DNA from: Planctomycetota bacterium
GTDB lineage: Bacteria > Planctomycetota > GCA-002687715 > DRQF01
Length of the DNA: 7,778 nt
Direction of reading: 5' to 3'
NCBI GenBank assembly: GCA_024275615.1
Contig: JAJRYU010000028.1
Location: forward strand, 1-7,778
Each line of letters starts with the position of its first letter. Position 1 is the first letter of the stretch. Positions 1 through 7,011 of the stretch are shown in pieces. The translations under genes and the position numbers were made by a program. The notes under the pieces were generated by a model. The model searched no databases. It was not told where the DNA came from and saw only the letters and a list, made by a program, of their open reading frames with translations.

Positions 1-2
1 AA

Positions 3-740
3 TCTCTGGGTACAGGAGTTGGCCCAATGGGCAGCAAATTGGTCGAGAATCGTGCCAAAATTGAATTTCGACCGATCATCGAATGGACAGCCATCAAGAT
101 GCATGGTGCCCTCGATGGCAAAGATGCCTGCTTGGAGTGCCACGATCCTCATGCCGCATCTCGTTCGAACTTACTCGCGAAAACCCCGTCAAAGAGCTGC
201 TTTTCTTGTCACTCGCAGGTCATCAAGGTTTCTGACACGAAGGAGATTCCGGACATCAAAGACCTCATTTCCAAGTCAAAACATGTTCATGAACCGGTCA
301 AAAAGGGCGAATGTCAGGAATGTCACGATGGGCACGGATCGGTCTACGGGGACTTACTCGTACAGAATTTCTCGACCGAATTCTATCAAACCTACTCCAA
401 TCAGCGATACAAGCTTTGCTTCAAGTGTCACGATCAGGAACTCGTCGCCAGCAAACGAACAACAAAAACAGCATTCAGAAACGGCGACAATAACCTGCAC
501 TACGTTCATGTCAATCGAGTCAAAGGGCGAAGCTGCGGGGTCTGTCATGAAAGTCACGGTAGCGAACAAGAGAAGCTGATGAAATCGTCGACACCGTTTG
601 GCCCATCAGGTTGGCCACTCACAATTGAGTTCCGCAAGACGGCGAAAGGTGGCTCATGCGCCAGCGCTTGCCACGCTGACAAGGCCTACGATCGAACCGC
701 AATACCTGCCAAGGGGAAAGGAATCCCTGATGAGCACTAA
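3..740 (+). CDS. Multiheme c-type cytochrome, doubled-CXXCH type (5' partial)
   Basis: The frame is open from the left edge, so the true start and signal peptide lie outside the window; the ATG at 27 is probably internal. Counting from that Met, five CXXCH haem motifs are visible (CLECH 35, CFSCH 58, CQECH 97, CFKCH 131, CGVCH 170) plus one CX3CH (CASACH 211). Several sit in the doubled-CXXCH pattern, where a His-rich lead (HVHEPVKKG, LHYVHVNRVKGRS) precedes CXXCH and then H-G/A-S, as in PF09699-type cytochromes. The segment FRNGDNNLHYVHV and the C-terminal GGSCASACHADKAYDR are also typical of that family. Established: such proteins are periplasmic or surface electron carriers with covalent c haems. 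Inferred: it accepts electrons from the membrane cytochrome encoded next, whose ATG lies 11 bases inside this gene, suggesting translational coupling. Substrate unknown. Stop TAA. Confidence 0.9.
   Translation, partial: SLGTGVGPMGSKLVENRAKIEFRPIIEWTAIKMHGALDGKDACLECHDPHAASRSNLLAKTPSKSCFSCHSQVIKVSDTKEIPDIKDLISKSKHVHEPVKKGECQECHDGHGSVYGDLLVQNFSTEFYQTYSNQRYKLCFKCHDQELVASKRTTKTAFRNGDNNLHYVHVNRVKGRSCGVCHESHGSEQEKLMKSSTPFGPSGWPLTIEFRKTAKGGSCASACHADKAYDRTAIPAKGKGIPDEH
717..722 (+). promoter_or_regulatory. Ribosome binding site setting the start of the NapC/NirT-type gene
   Basis: AAAGGA lies 7 bases before the ATG at 730, inside the end of the preceding cytochrome gene, and favours this start over the in-frame ATG at 598. 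The 11-base overlap with the upstream stop suggests coupled translation. Confidence 0.6.
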
Positions 741-2679
741 GCCCGAGGAAACTCGCCCAGAGAAACGGAAGAAGGTCGCAGCCAAGAACACGATTAGGGC
801 GGCACTACTCCATCCAATTTGCCTTGCTGGTTCTGTCATCACCGTGAGCGGCCTGAGTGCAAGCCTGGTGGCACTGGGATTTGACCTATGGAATGGCGAG
901 GATTCCTCACCTTACCAAGGCCTGCTCACATTCATGCTGTTTCCAAGCGTCATGATGGCTGGACTCAGTATTGTTGCAATTGGCCTCATTTTTCAGCGTC
1001 GTCGCGCGAAGAAACAATCACTTAAAAATCTCCCCATCGGCCCGCCCCTTGATTGGCACAATCCTCGACATCGCGTGGCCTTTAGTGCCTCTGTCTTCTT
1101 TTCGATTCTTTTCGTATTCGGTTCAATCATTGGTGCCACTCGCGCTTACCATTACACCGAGTCGACAAAGTTCTGTGGTGCTCTTTGCCATGAGCCCATG
1201 GACCCCCAGGCCGTCGCACACGCCAACTCTCCCCATGCCAATGTTCCCTGTGTTGAATGCCATGTTGGTCACGAGATCAAGAGCTACGCCGAAGCGAAAA
1301 TCTCGGGCATGAGGCAGGTCTACCAAATCGCCACAAATTCCTATCACCGGCCGATTCGTTTGCCATCAGAGGGTTCCCAGAAGTTGGCAAAGAACTGCTT
1401 AAATTGTCACTGGCCAAGCATGCTCCAAGAGTCTCAGATGAGCAATCGAACACGTTTTGGCTATGATGCTCCAAACACAGAGCGCCACATCAAGATGCTC
1501 TTGCGAAACGGCGGCACTCGAATTCCTGGAGAAGATCCTGCGATACACTGGCATGCTGGTTTGGAAGGCAGGATCGAATATTGGTTTGCCGACGAATTCG
1601 CCCAAGAAATCGCCCGCGTCGCTGTACGACAGGAATCCGGGTCGGTCACGATTTACAATCGTCAACTTGAGAACAAGCCGGTCTACAAGGATTCAACCGT
1701 CGATGGCATGACCGTGCAAAAAATGAACTGCCTCACTTGTCACAATCGCCCGGCACACAATTTCAAGACACCAGATGAATTGATCGACAGGGCCTTGCTT
1801 AGACAGGACATCAGTTCAACATTGCCATTCATTAAGAGAGTGGCAATCCAAGCCATGATCCGCGATCAAAAGACTAAGTCAGCAGCACTATCGGCCATCG
1901 AAAACGATGTCTTGACTTTCTACCAGACCAATTTTCCGAAAGTTTCTACAGACCGCAGCTCGGAGATTGCCGACTCCATCAAAGCCATTCAGAATGCCTA
2001 CGCTGAAAGCAACTTCCCCAGCATGTCAGTCACCGGGTCAACCTATCCGAACAACATTGGCCACCGAGCATTCCCTGGGTGCTTTCGTTGCCATGACGGC
2101 AACCTCGTCGACAAGGCTCAGAACAAGATTGAAGACCGCTGCGATCTCTGCCACGTCTTTTTCGAAGAATCTCGCCTCGACGCCTCGCTCAAGGAAATAC
2201 CGGCCAACGCATCATCACTCCACCCTTTCCAGAGCCACGACCACGACAAGATCGCCTGCTGGAGTTGCCATACAGGGCATGACAGTCCCCAGGAAGGTTG
2301 CGCCGAGTGTCATGAAGCCGAGAGTTCTTCCCCAACGATGAACTTCGCATGTTCCACTTGCCACAGCCCGGAGCAGCACGCACCCAGCAATTCCCAATGC
2401 GCCTCTTGTCACCCAACAGAAAAATCTCCGATGCATGCCTTGGCTGATCATGGTGATTGCACAACCTGCCACGAACCTCACACTTGGGCTCCCAAATCTC
2501 AGGATAATTGCACTTCTTGTCACGAGTCTCAAAAGTGCAAGGAAATCCAGGCCAATGACCCGGAACATAGATCGTGCACCCAATGCCACGAATTCGGCGG
2601 CATGTCGTCGACCATGCGCGGGCTAGAAGTTCCATGGAAGAAACTGCGTATCGCTCCACAAGGGCACAAAAAGAAGTAG
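730..2679 (+). CDS. Membrane-anchored NapC/NirT-type multiheme cytochrome c, 13 haem motifs
   Basis: A 649-residue protein, probably a quinol-oxidising cytochrome passing electrons to periplasmic partners. The ATG at 730 is preceded by AAAGGA (717-722) with a 7-base gap; the frame extends upstream to an ATG at 598, but that stretch overlaps the previous gene and is not cytochrome-like. Order: basic cytosolic N-terminus; membrane segments near 28-51, 65-88 and 116-137; NapC/NirT-like haem region 149-227 (CGALCH, a CX3CH motif followed by EPM, then CVECH 174 and CLNCH 223, with SPHANVPCVECHVGHE and a KISGMRQV segment); CLTCHNRPAH at 334; CFRCH 451 and CDLCH 471; and seven closely spaced CXXCH motifs between 510 and 620. 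The first part matches long NapC/NirT-like cytochromes of Geobacter-type bacteria and planctomycetes. Three membrane helices and a heptaheme tail differ from the single-helix tetrahaem NapC/NrfH. The terminal acceptor cannot be told from this window. Stop TAG. Confidence 0.92.
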   Translation: MSTKPEETRPEKRKKVAAKNTIRAALLHPICLAGSVITVSGLSASLVALGFDLWNGEDSSPYQGLLTFMLFPSVMMAGLSIVAIGLIFQRRRAKKQSLKNLPIGPPLDWHNPRHRVAFSASVFFSILFVFGSIIGATRAYHYTESTKFCGALCHEPMDPQAVAHANSPHANVPCVECHVGHEIKSYAEAKISGMRQVYQIATNSYHRPIRLPSEGSQKLAKNCLNCHWPSMLQESQMSNRTRFGYDAPNTERHIKMLLRNGGTRIPGEDPAIHWHAGLEGRIEYWFADEFAQEIARVAVRQESGSVTIYNRQLENKPVYKDSTVDGMTVQKMNCLTCHNRPAHNFKTPDELIDRALLRQDISSTLPFIKRVAIQAMIRDQKTKSAALSAIENDVLTFYQTNFPKVSTDRSSEIADSIKAIQNAYAESNFPSMSVTGSTYPNNIGHRAFPGCFRCHDGNLVDKAQNKIEDRCDLCHVFFEESRLDASLKEIPANASSLHPFQSHDHDKIACWSCHTGHDSPQEGCAECHEAESSSPTMNFACSTCHSPEQHAPSNSQCASCHPTEKSPMHALADHGDCTTCHEPHTWAPKSQDNCTSCHESQKCKEIQANDPEHRSCTQCHEFGGMSSTMRGLEVPWKKLRIAPQGHKKK

Positions 2680-2737
2680 GAAATCAGTCTCCCCTTTCAA
2701 CTGCCCATAAGATTCAATCCATGAGGAGAAACGCGCG

Positions 2738-3103
2738 ATGCCTTCCAGTGACTCTAATTCACGCCCGGTGTTCAGCAGCGACATGGGTGAGCTATGTCGG
2801 CAATGTGGCCAGGTCATCCAGCGATGCGACTGCAAGAAACGCAGCGTCGATACCCCTACCGGCGACCGGATTAGAGTCAGTCTTCAGTCGAAAGGGCGCG
2901 GTGGCAAAGCCGTCAGTTTGATTGACGGGCTTCCCCTCGACGACGTTGCTATCAAAGCCTTGGCAAAGAAGCTCAAGAAACGCTGTGGCACCGGGGGAGC
3001 GGTCAAGAATGGCGTCATTGAGATTCAAGGCGACCACCGCGCCCTCTTGATATCAGAACTGGCCAAACAAGGTTTCGCCGCCAAGAAATCTGGTGGTAAG
3101 TAG
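2738..3103 (+). CDS. yciH: SUI1/eIF1-family translation factor, YciH type
   Basis: A 121-residue protein. The SUI1 fold covers about residues 43-112 and carries the family signatures KGRGGKAVSLIDGL and CGTGGAVKNGVIEIQGDHR. The N-terminal part has C20-X2-C23-X6-C30-X-C32, a zinc-ribbon-like cluster seen in many bacterial YciH homologues. Established: this family is homologous to eukaryotic eIF1; bacterial members bind the small ribosomal subunit and influence start-site fidelity or stress-time initiation, but are not essential initiation factors. The ATG at 2738 has a strong GAGGAG (2723-2728) 9 bases upstream. It lies 58 bases after the cytochrome gene with no clear terminator between, so co-transcription is possible, though the functions seem unrelated. 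Stop TAG. Identity is secure; the physiological role here is not. Confidence 0.95.
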   Translation: MPSSDSNSRPVFSSDMGELCRQCGQVIQRCDCKKRSVDTPTGDRIRVSLQSKGRGGKAVSLIDGLPLDDVAIKALAKKLKKRCGTGGAVKNGVIEIQGDHRALLISELAKQGFAAKKSGGK

Positions 3104-3104
3104 A

Positions 3105-3131
3105 GGCAGCCTTCGACTGGCGAAGGCTGCC
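3105..3131. terminator. Hairpin between convergent genes, no U-tract
   Basis: A perfect 11-bp stem (GGCAGCCTTCG paired with CGAAGGCTGCC) with a 5-base loop starts two bases after the YciH stop and lies 27 bases beyond the stop of the convergent FG-GAP gene. Neither side has a run of T in the direction of transcription. It may act as a shared end-of-transcript structure or RNA-stabilising hairpin rather than a classic intrinsic terminator. Confidence 0.6.
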
Positions 3132-3158
3132 CAAAATCAACGGCTGCCGGCCCTGGCG

Positions 3159-4847
3159 TTAGGGGATCGCAATGAATTGTATTCCGTTCGATGCCTGAAT
3201 CGCTGGGCCTATTTCGATGAATTGTACGTTAACTCGGGTGCCAGCGATTATTGGATTTCGACGTGAAACCTCAGCAACCGCAAACTCACCAGCGAAATCA
3301 GCACCAATAGTTGCAACGAGAGCCAAGTTCACAGGATCGATAGCGACCAATAGATCGAACCCAAATACCGGAATATCAGCCTGTGCCAGACTTGCCAGAA
3401 TCAATCCGGAACCGCCGGGCGTCGCACCAGTGCAAAGCAAAGTCCCCGTTGGCAAATTGACATTGCCAAGATTCGGCTGCCAAAGCAGGGTCAATCCAGC
3501 TGGGTTTCCGGAGTTTGAACTGTAACTGCTGACCGGTTCGACACCATTCAAGTAGACTCGAATGTCACCGCCCGTGCCGTTGAATGAAGGAGAGAAGGAA
3601 CCAACAACAGTGTCGCTCTTCCCATCTCCATTGATGTCGCCGATGTCATCAACACTCTGAAATCGCGCCGTCAAGTTCGCCGGCAGTTCGGCAATGAGGG
3701 CCTGACTGGCGCCAGAGAAGACCTTGACAACGGGAACACGCAACATGGCCCCAATGACGTTGACCCCCATTTGAGTGATGCAAAAATCACTGACGCCGTC
3801 GCCGTCAGCGTCACCGATTCCGGCGACCTTGGTACCGAATTCTGAACTCTGAAGCGGATTGACAAAGGTGTGTAGAACTGACTTGTCTAACCCAGAGAAG
3901 ATACGCACGAGTCCAGTGATGTTCGGATTTCCTGTTGCCGCGCTCGGTTCATTGACGATGAAATCTCCAAACCCGTCGCCGTTGATGTCACCGATTCCAT
4001 CCACACTCTCGCCCGCTCGACTATCAGCAGATGTCCCGAAAACTGTATGGATCAGACTGCCATCGGCGCCCGAAAAGACCTGTGCACGACCACGACCACC
4101 AAAACTCGTGGGATTGAATTTAGGTTGTCCAACGATTAGATCATTCGTTCCGTCGCCGTTCACATCATGCGCATTCGCTACGCTTGCGCCACTGAAGATC
4201 GCAACAGGAGAAAGATGAACACGAATCAACGAACCGTCGATCCCAGAGAAAATTCGGACACGAGAATTGGCTGCAGAGCTGGAACCGTTCTGAGGTTCAC
4301 CAACAGCAAAATCATCGTGCCCATCGCCATTTATGTCTCCCAGTCCGGCAACTGACCATCCCGAAGTACGTCCAGGGGCTGTGGCGGGAAGGAAAAAAAG
4401 AACGCTGCCGTCCAGCCCAGAGAAGACCTTCACGGCTCCAGCTTCTACACCATTCGTTCCGTCGAAGGGAATGCCGACAAGAATATCGTCGAAGCCGTCA
4501 TTGTTGACATCTCCTGCCTCGCTGATTGAGAAACCAAATCGATCCCCTAGCGTGTCGCCAAGGAGATTGTGGAGCAGAGAACCATCGGCACCGGAGAAAA
4601 CTTCGACGAATCCAATGGCGGGAATCGGTCCAAGGAATCCTCCAGACAAATCCCCCGGGTCGCCCACCATGAAATCAGGTATGCCATCACCATTCACATC
4701 TCCTGCGGCGCTGACGTTGGAATTGTTGAAATGATGGCTGTCTACGGAGTCGTTGTAGAAGACGGAAGTAAACTGAGCATGCGTTCTGGCGCTAAGCACA
4801 AGAAACAACACGCAGACAAACATGTGTGCAAAGATTCCTATTTTCAT
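3159..4847 (-). CDS. Secreted FG-GAP repeat (integrin-like beta-propeller) protein
   Basis: A 562-residue protein from the ATG at 4847. Residues 1-25 (MKIGIFAHMFVCVLFLVLSA, then RTHA and Q) form a Sec-type signal peptide, probably cut after THA; this is why I prefer this start to the in-frame GTG at 4895, although no good Shine-Dalgarno precedes it (a GGAG lies about 30 bases upstream). Seven FG-GAP repeats of 57-60 residues (last one shorter) start near 46, 106, 164, 222, 281, 340 and 397. Each has a calcium-binding loop of D-x-N/D-x-DG-x-x-D type (for example DVNGDGIPD, DINGDGHDD, DADGDGVSD), and most have a VxVFSGxDGSL strand. Seven repeats match a closed seven-bladed propeller. Residues 440-562 form a separate Cys-poor, beta-rich domain ending in SNGIQFIAIP, a tail I associate with exported planctomycete proteins. 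Ligand unknown; adhesion or surface function is an inference. Stop TAA. Confidence 0.9.
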   Translation of the reverse strand: MKIGIFAHMFVCVLFLVLSARTHAQFTSVFYNDSVDSHHFNNSNVSAAGDVNGDGIPDFMVGDPGDLSGGFLGPIPAIGFVEVFSGADGSLLHNLLGDTLGDRFGFSISEAGDVNNDGFDDILVGIPFDGTNGVEAGAVKVFSGLDGSVLFFLPATAPGRTSGWSVAGLGDINGDGHDDFAVGEPQNGSSSAANSRVRIFSGIDGSLIRVHLSPVAIFSGASVANAHDVNGDGTNDLIVGQPKFNPTSFGGRGRAQVFSGADGSLIHTVFGTSADSRAGESVDGIGDINGDGFGDFIVNEPSAATGNPNITGLVRIFSGLDKSVLHTFVNPLQSSEFGTKVAGIGDADGDGVSDFCITQMGVNVIGAMLRVPVVKVFSGASQALIAELPANLTARFQSVDDIGDINGDGKSDTVVGSFSPSFNGTGGDIRVYLNGVEPVSSYSSNSGNPAGLTLLWQPNLGNVNLPTGTLLCTGATPGGSGLILASLAQADIPVFGFDLLVAIDPVNLALVATIGADFAGEFAVAEVSRRNPIIAGTRVNVQFIEIGPAIQASNGIQFIAIP

Positions 4848-4905
4848 TTGTAGTGTTTTGCGGCCGGAACGGCCTTCTCCTGAAATAGTACGCACTCAGT
4901 GAGAA

Positions 4906-4933
4906 AGCATAGCGTTTGGGAAACGATCGGCAA
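4906..4933 (-). promoter_or_regulatory. Possible sigma70-like promoter for the FG-GAP gene, with an inverted repeat
   Basis: Read on the minus strand, TTGCCG (4933-4928) and TATGCT (4911-4906) are 16 bases apart, each matching four of six consensus positions. The spacer holds CGTTT-GGG-AAACG (4913-4925), a perfect 5-bp inverted repeat that could be an operator. The -10-like box is about 60 bases before the chosen ATG. Matches this weak are common by chance. Confidence 0.22.
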
Positions 4934-5018
4934 AGAACTTCTGAATCGAATCAAACCAATCACTCGGCGTGCGCGTTTGTCACTATCAACGGAGGTCAAT
5001 TAGCGAGAGTTGGCCGTC

Positions 5019-5534
5019 CTACTTATCTACCGCATTTTGCTGTCGCGTTTTCCAATACTGGCCCATGGCACCGCGGTTCTCAAGCGGACCCAAACGACAA
5101 TCCTCAGGACGCGGCCACAGCTTCTTCATTAGATAGAGATTGAGGCGATAGAGATCGGGGTGGTTCTCGAATGGTAGTCCAGCCCCATAAGTAAGAAGCA
5201 TTGATTGTGTCGCTCGGTCCAAAGTATTCGCAGCGATCTTCGCTTCAATCTCCTCGAGTACAATTTTTTCGGAGATCTTTGAAAGTTCGCCCAAGCCAGT
5301 GACCATCGCTGGCTGGGAATAGGAGAACCACACTAAGAAGAGGGCCCGTCTCAGTGCTTCATCGCAGACAGCATCGTCCTCGAACAAGTTGATATAGCCG
5401 TCGAGTATTTTTTGCCATGATTCGTACAGTCCTTCCGCGTCATTGTGAGCAATGATCTCTTCCACCGTACCAATAGCCCGAGCTGACTTCATCAAGTCGT
5501 CTTCGCGGTTTGCAAGTTCATCGAGTGTCATCAT
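5019..5534 (-). CDS. Uncharacterised soluble protein, 171 residues
   Basis: I do not recognise this family. The start is one of two tandem ATGs (5534, 5531); AGAGGA sits 6 bases before the first, so initiation here is well supported. There is no signal peptide, no long hydrophobic helix and no Cys cluster. The protein looks mostly helical: an acidic N-terminus (1-60) is followed by an amphipathic stretch RRALFLVWFSYSQPAMVTGL at about 62-81 and a helix at 82-105. The C-terminal part (117-164) is rich in aromatics and prolines, with motifs GAGLPFENHPDLYRLNLY, LWPRPEDC and ENRGAMGQYW that look like conserved family positions. The transporter gene upstream on the same strand ends 101 bases earlier, so both may share a transcript. 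A cytosolic accessory or immunity-like protein is only speculation. Stop TAG. Confidence 0.75.
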   Translation of the reverse strand: MMTLDELANREDDLMKSARAIGTVEEIIAHNDAEGLYESWQKILDGYINLFEDDAVCDEALRRALFLVWFSYSQPAMVTGLGELSKISEKIVLEEIEAKIAANTLDRATQSMLLTYGAGLPFENHPDLYRLNLYLMKKLWPRPEDCRLGPLENRGAMGQYWKTRQQNAVDK

Positions 5535-5635
5535 CTATTGTCCTCTGATTCCGTACCAACGACGATCTTACCATCAAGTCCAATTTCGGGCATCGTAAAT
5601 CCCGGGATTCGCCCGGCACGGGGATTGGCCAGCAA
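5534..5635 (-). other. Open frame after the transporter TGA, up to the next start
   Basis: After the transporter's TGA (5638-5636) the same frame stays open for 34 codons until tandem TGA TGA overlapping the ATGATG of the next gene. The stretch reads as plausible protein (LLANPRAGRIPGF, then MPEIGLDGK and IVVGTESEDNR). It also contains a possible 20-residue ORF from the ATG at 5593, with GGGA 8 bases upstream, whose stop overlaps the next start. It could be a leader peptide coupled to the downstream gene, a decayed extension, or chance; an opening this long is expected by chance roughly one time in five. Confidence 0.2.
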
Positions 5636-6916
5636 TCAAAGCGCTCTTCTTGGAGCTACTACGACGTTGGATACAATCAGCCCCGACCCCAATGCGGTGC
5701 CGACCAGGACCATCGTGAAGCCGGTTTCAATTCCTGAAATTGCGTCGTGATCGAGAAGGGCCAAGACCGAGCGGAAGCCAACCGCCCCCGGCACAAGCAA
5801 GGTGACGCCGGGAATGAGCATGATACTGGCGGGACGATCGAAGCTCCTCGAAAAAATATTGGCGCTGATTCCAACCGCTGTTGCGCCGACAAACGCCCCC
5901 AGTTCCGGACCACTATGCAGGCTTCCCCAACGCGCGCTCAAGTAGGCCACAAAGCAACCGACGGCGACAACGGGGAAATCACGGATTTTGACTTGGTAGT
6001 CGACAAGGAATGCCAACGGTGCCAGGGCCACGGCCAACCAAAGACTGAATGGCGGCAATTCAGGTAGGATAGGCACGGGCACTTCCAAAGAGACAACCAT
6101 AGCCAGTTGTTTCCCCATGGCCACACCAAGTGCCAAGGCCAACAGGTGGCCAACGGCAGACATCATGCGTGTGGTGCCAGCGGTTAGATGCTGAGTTGCG
6201 AGCTCGCGCATGGCCATGGTCACCTTGAGCCCAGGCATGAGTAGGATCAAACTTGCCACGGTCACCAAATAGGCCGATTCCGCGTCGCCAGACAGGAAGG
6301 TAAAAGCCACAAGAGAAGCCAGAGCCGCAGACAAGACGTTCGCTAGGGGGCGAAATCTCGCCTTTTGGGCCAACAAACTCGACAGGGTGCCAACAAGAAA
6401 CGCTGTACCCGCAGTCGTGAGGACCTCACAACTGCTACCATCGAAGAGCCTTGCCACCAAAGCCGCCGCCGCCGTGTATCCCAGAATCCGCTGCCACTCG
6501 GAATAACGATTGGGCGAGGCCCTCACCTTCTTGATCTTGTCTCGAGCGGCGTCAGGGCCAATTTGTGAGCGAATGAGGCTCTTCATGACCGCATCCACAC
6601 GATCCAGTTTTTCGAGATTGAGCTCGCTGCGGTCGACACGGATCATCCGCGTCTCAGCTCCCCGTCTGGTCTCGATGGACACGTTTATGCTCGTCGGTGT
6701 GGCAAAAAACTGAGCCTGCAAACCCAATCTGTCAGCACAGAGGACAAGAGCCTCCTCGAGGCGATCTGCGGAAGTTCCATAGACATGAAGGGCCTCGGCC
6801 AAGGTGCAAAGGAAGCGGAGTCCAGAGTCAACCGAGGGTCGGGCTTGAGGTGCCTTGAAGTCCTTGCGGTGACTTCGTGTTTTTCCTTGACCAAGTTTCT
6901 TGGCGATTGTGCGCAT
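5636..6916 (-). CDS. ThrE-like threonine/serine exporter family membrane protein
   Basis: A 426-residue inner-membrane protein, close to the usual length of fused ThrE-type proteins. The ATG at 6916 has GGGAGG 7 bases upstream; the frame runs on to a TTG at 6979, but the ATG is better supported. Residues 30-145 are the cytosolic N-terminal domain of the family, with LCTLAEALHVYGTSADRLEEAL at about 36-57 and an LGLQAQFFATPTSI stretch. About ten hydrophobic segments follow (near 147-160, 168-184, 192-209, 216-230, 250-268, 290-307, 314-329, 338-355, 364-389, 395-420). The signature LMPGLKVTMAMRELATQHL lies at 226 and IPGVTLLVPGAVGFRS at 368, fitting PF06738 followed by PF12821. Established: characterised ThrE exports Thr and Ser using the proton-motive force. 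Substrate here is inferred from family only. It may be co-transcribed with the 5019-5534 gene. It ends in TGA, followed by an open frame. Confidence 0.9.
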   Translation of the reverse strand: MRTIAKKLGQGKTRSHRKDFKAPQARPSVDSGLRFLCTLAEALHVYGTSADRLEEALVLCADRLGLQAQFFATPTSINVSIETRRGAETRMIRVDRSELNLEKLDRVDAVMKSLIRSQIGPDAARDKIKKVRASPNRYSEWQRILGYTAAAALVARLFDGSSCEVLTTAGTAFLVGTLSSLLAQKARFRPLANVLSAALASLVAFTFLSGDAESAYLVTVASLILLMPGLKVTMAMRELATQHLTAGTTRMMSAVGHLLALALGVAMGKQLAMVVSLEVPVPILPELPPFSLWLAVALAPLAFLVDYQVKIRDFPVVAVGCFVAYLSARWGSLHSGPELGAFVGATAVGISANIFSRSFDRPASIMLIPGVTLLVPGAVGFRSVLALLDHDAISGIETGFTMVLVGTALGSGLIVSNVVVAPRRAL

Positions 6917-6920
6917 CAAG

Positions 6921-6949
6921 CGCCCTCCCGTTGTCAATACGCCCTCCCG
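6921..6949 (-). repeat. Duplicated Shine-Dalgarno segment before the ThrE-like gene
   Basis: CGCCCTCCCG occurs at 6921-6930 and again at 6940-6949, each preceded by TCAA, so on the minus strand CGGGAGGGCG is followed by TTGA twice. The copy nearer the gene serves the ATG at 6916; the farther copy sits a similar distance before an in-frame TTG at 6937. This looks like a small tandem duplication giving two start signals. Confidence 0.5.
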
Positions 6950-6977
6950 CTCCCAATGAGCGGATCCGAGAGCCAAC

Positions 6978-7011
6978 AAAAAAGCCGCCTTCGGTTGACC
7001 CGATGGCGGCT
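6978..7011 (-). terminator. Intrinsic terminator facing the ThrE-like gene
   Basis: On the minus strand AGCCGCC pairs with GGCGGCT (7 bp); after a T-T mismatch TCGG pairs with CCGA (4 bp) around a 5-base loop, and the stem is followed by six T (6983-6978). This is a textbook Rho-independent terminator for leftward transcription. It lies 62 bases upstream of the transporter ATG and after no convincing gene, so it ends either an unrecognised minus-strand transcript or an attenuated leader of the transporter mRNA. Confidence 0.8.

Noticed and set aside
598..729. 44-codon N-terminal extension of the NapC/NirT-type protein from an upstream ATG
   Set aside because: It overlaps the haem-motif end of the preceding cytochrome gene, has no cytochrome-like or signal features, and a better ribosome site precedes the ATG at 730.
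2189..2659. 156-codon minus-strand frame inside the cytochrome gene
   Set aside because: It is antisense to the heptaheme coding region; its Cys- and His-poor, low-order sequence is explained as a shadow of that gene.
5598..5609. 12-base palindrome AATCCCGGGATT between the transporter and the next gene
   Set aside because: A perfect 12-base palindrome is expected about twice by chance in a window this long, and there is no T-run or other copy to support a site.
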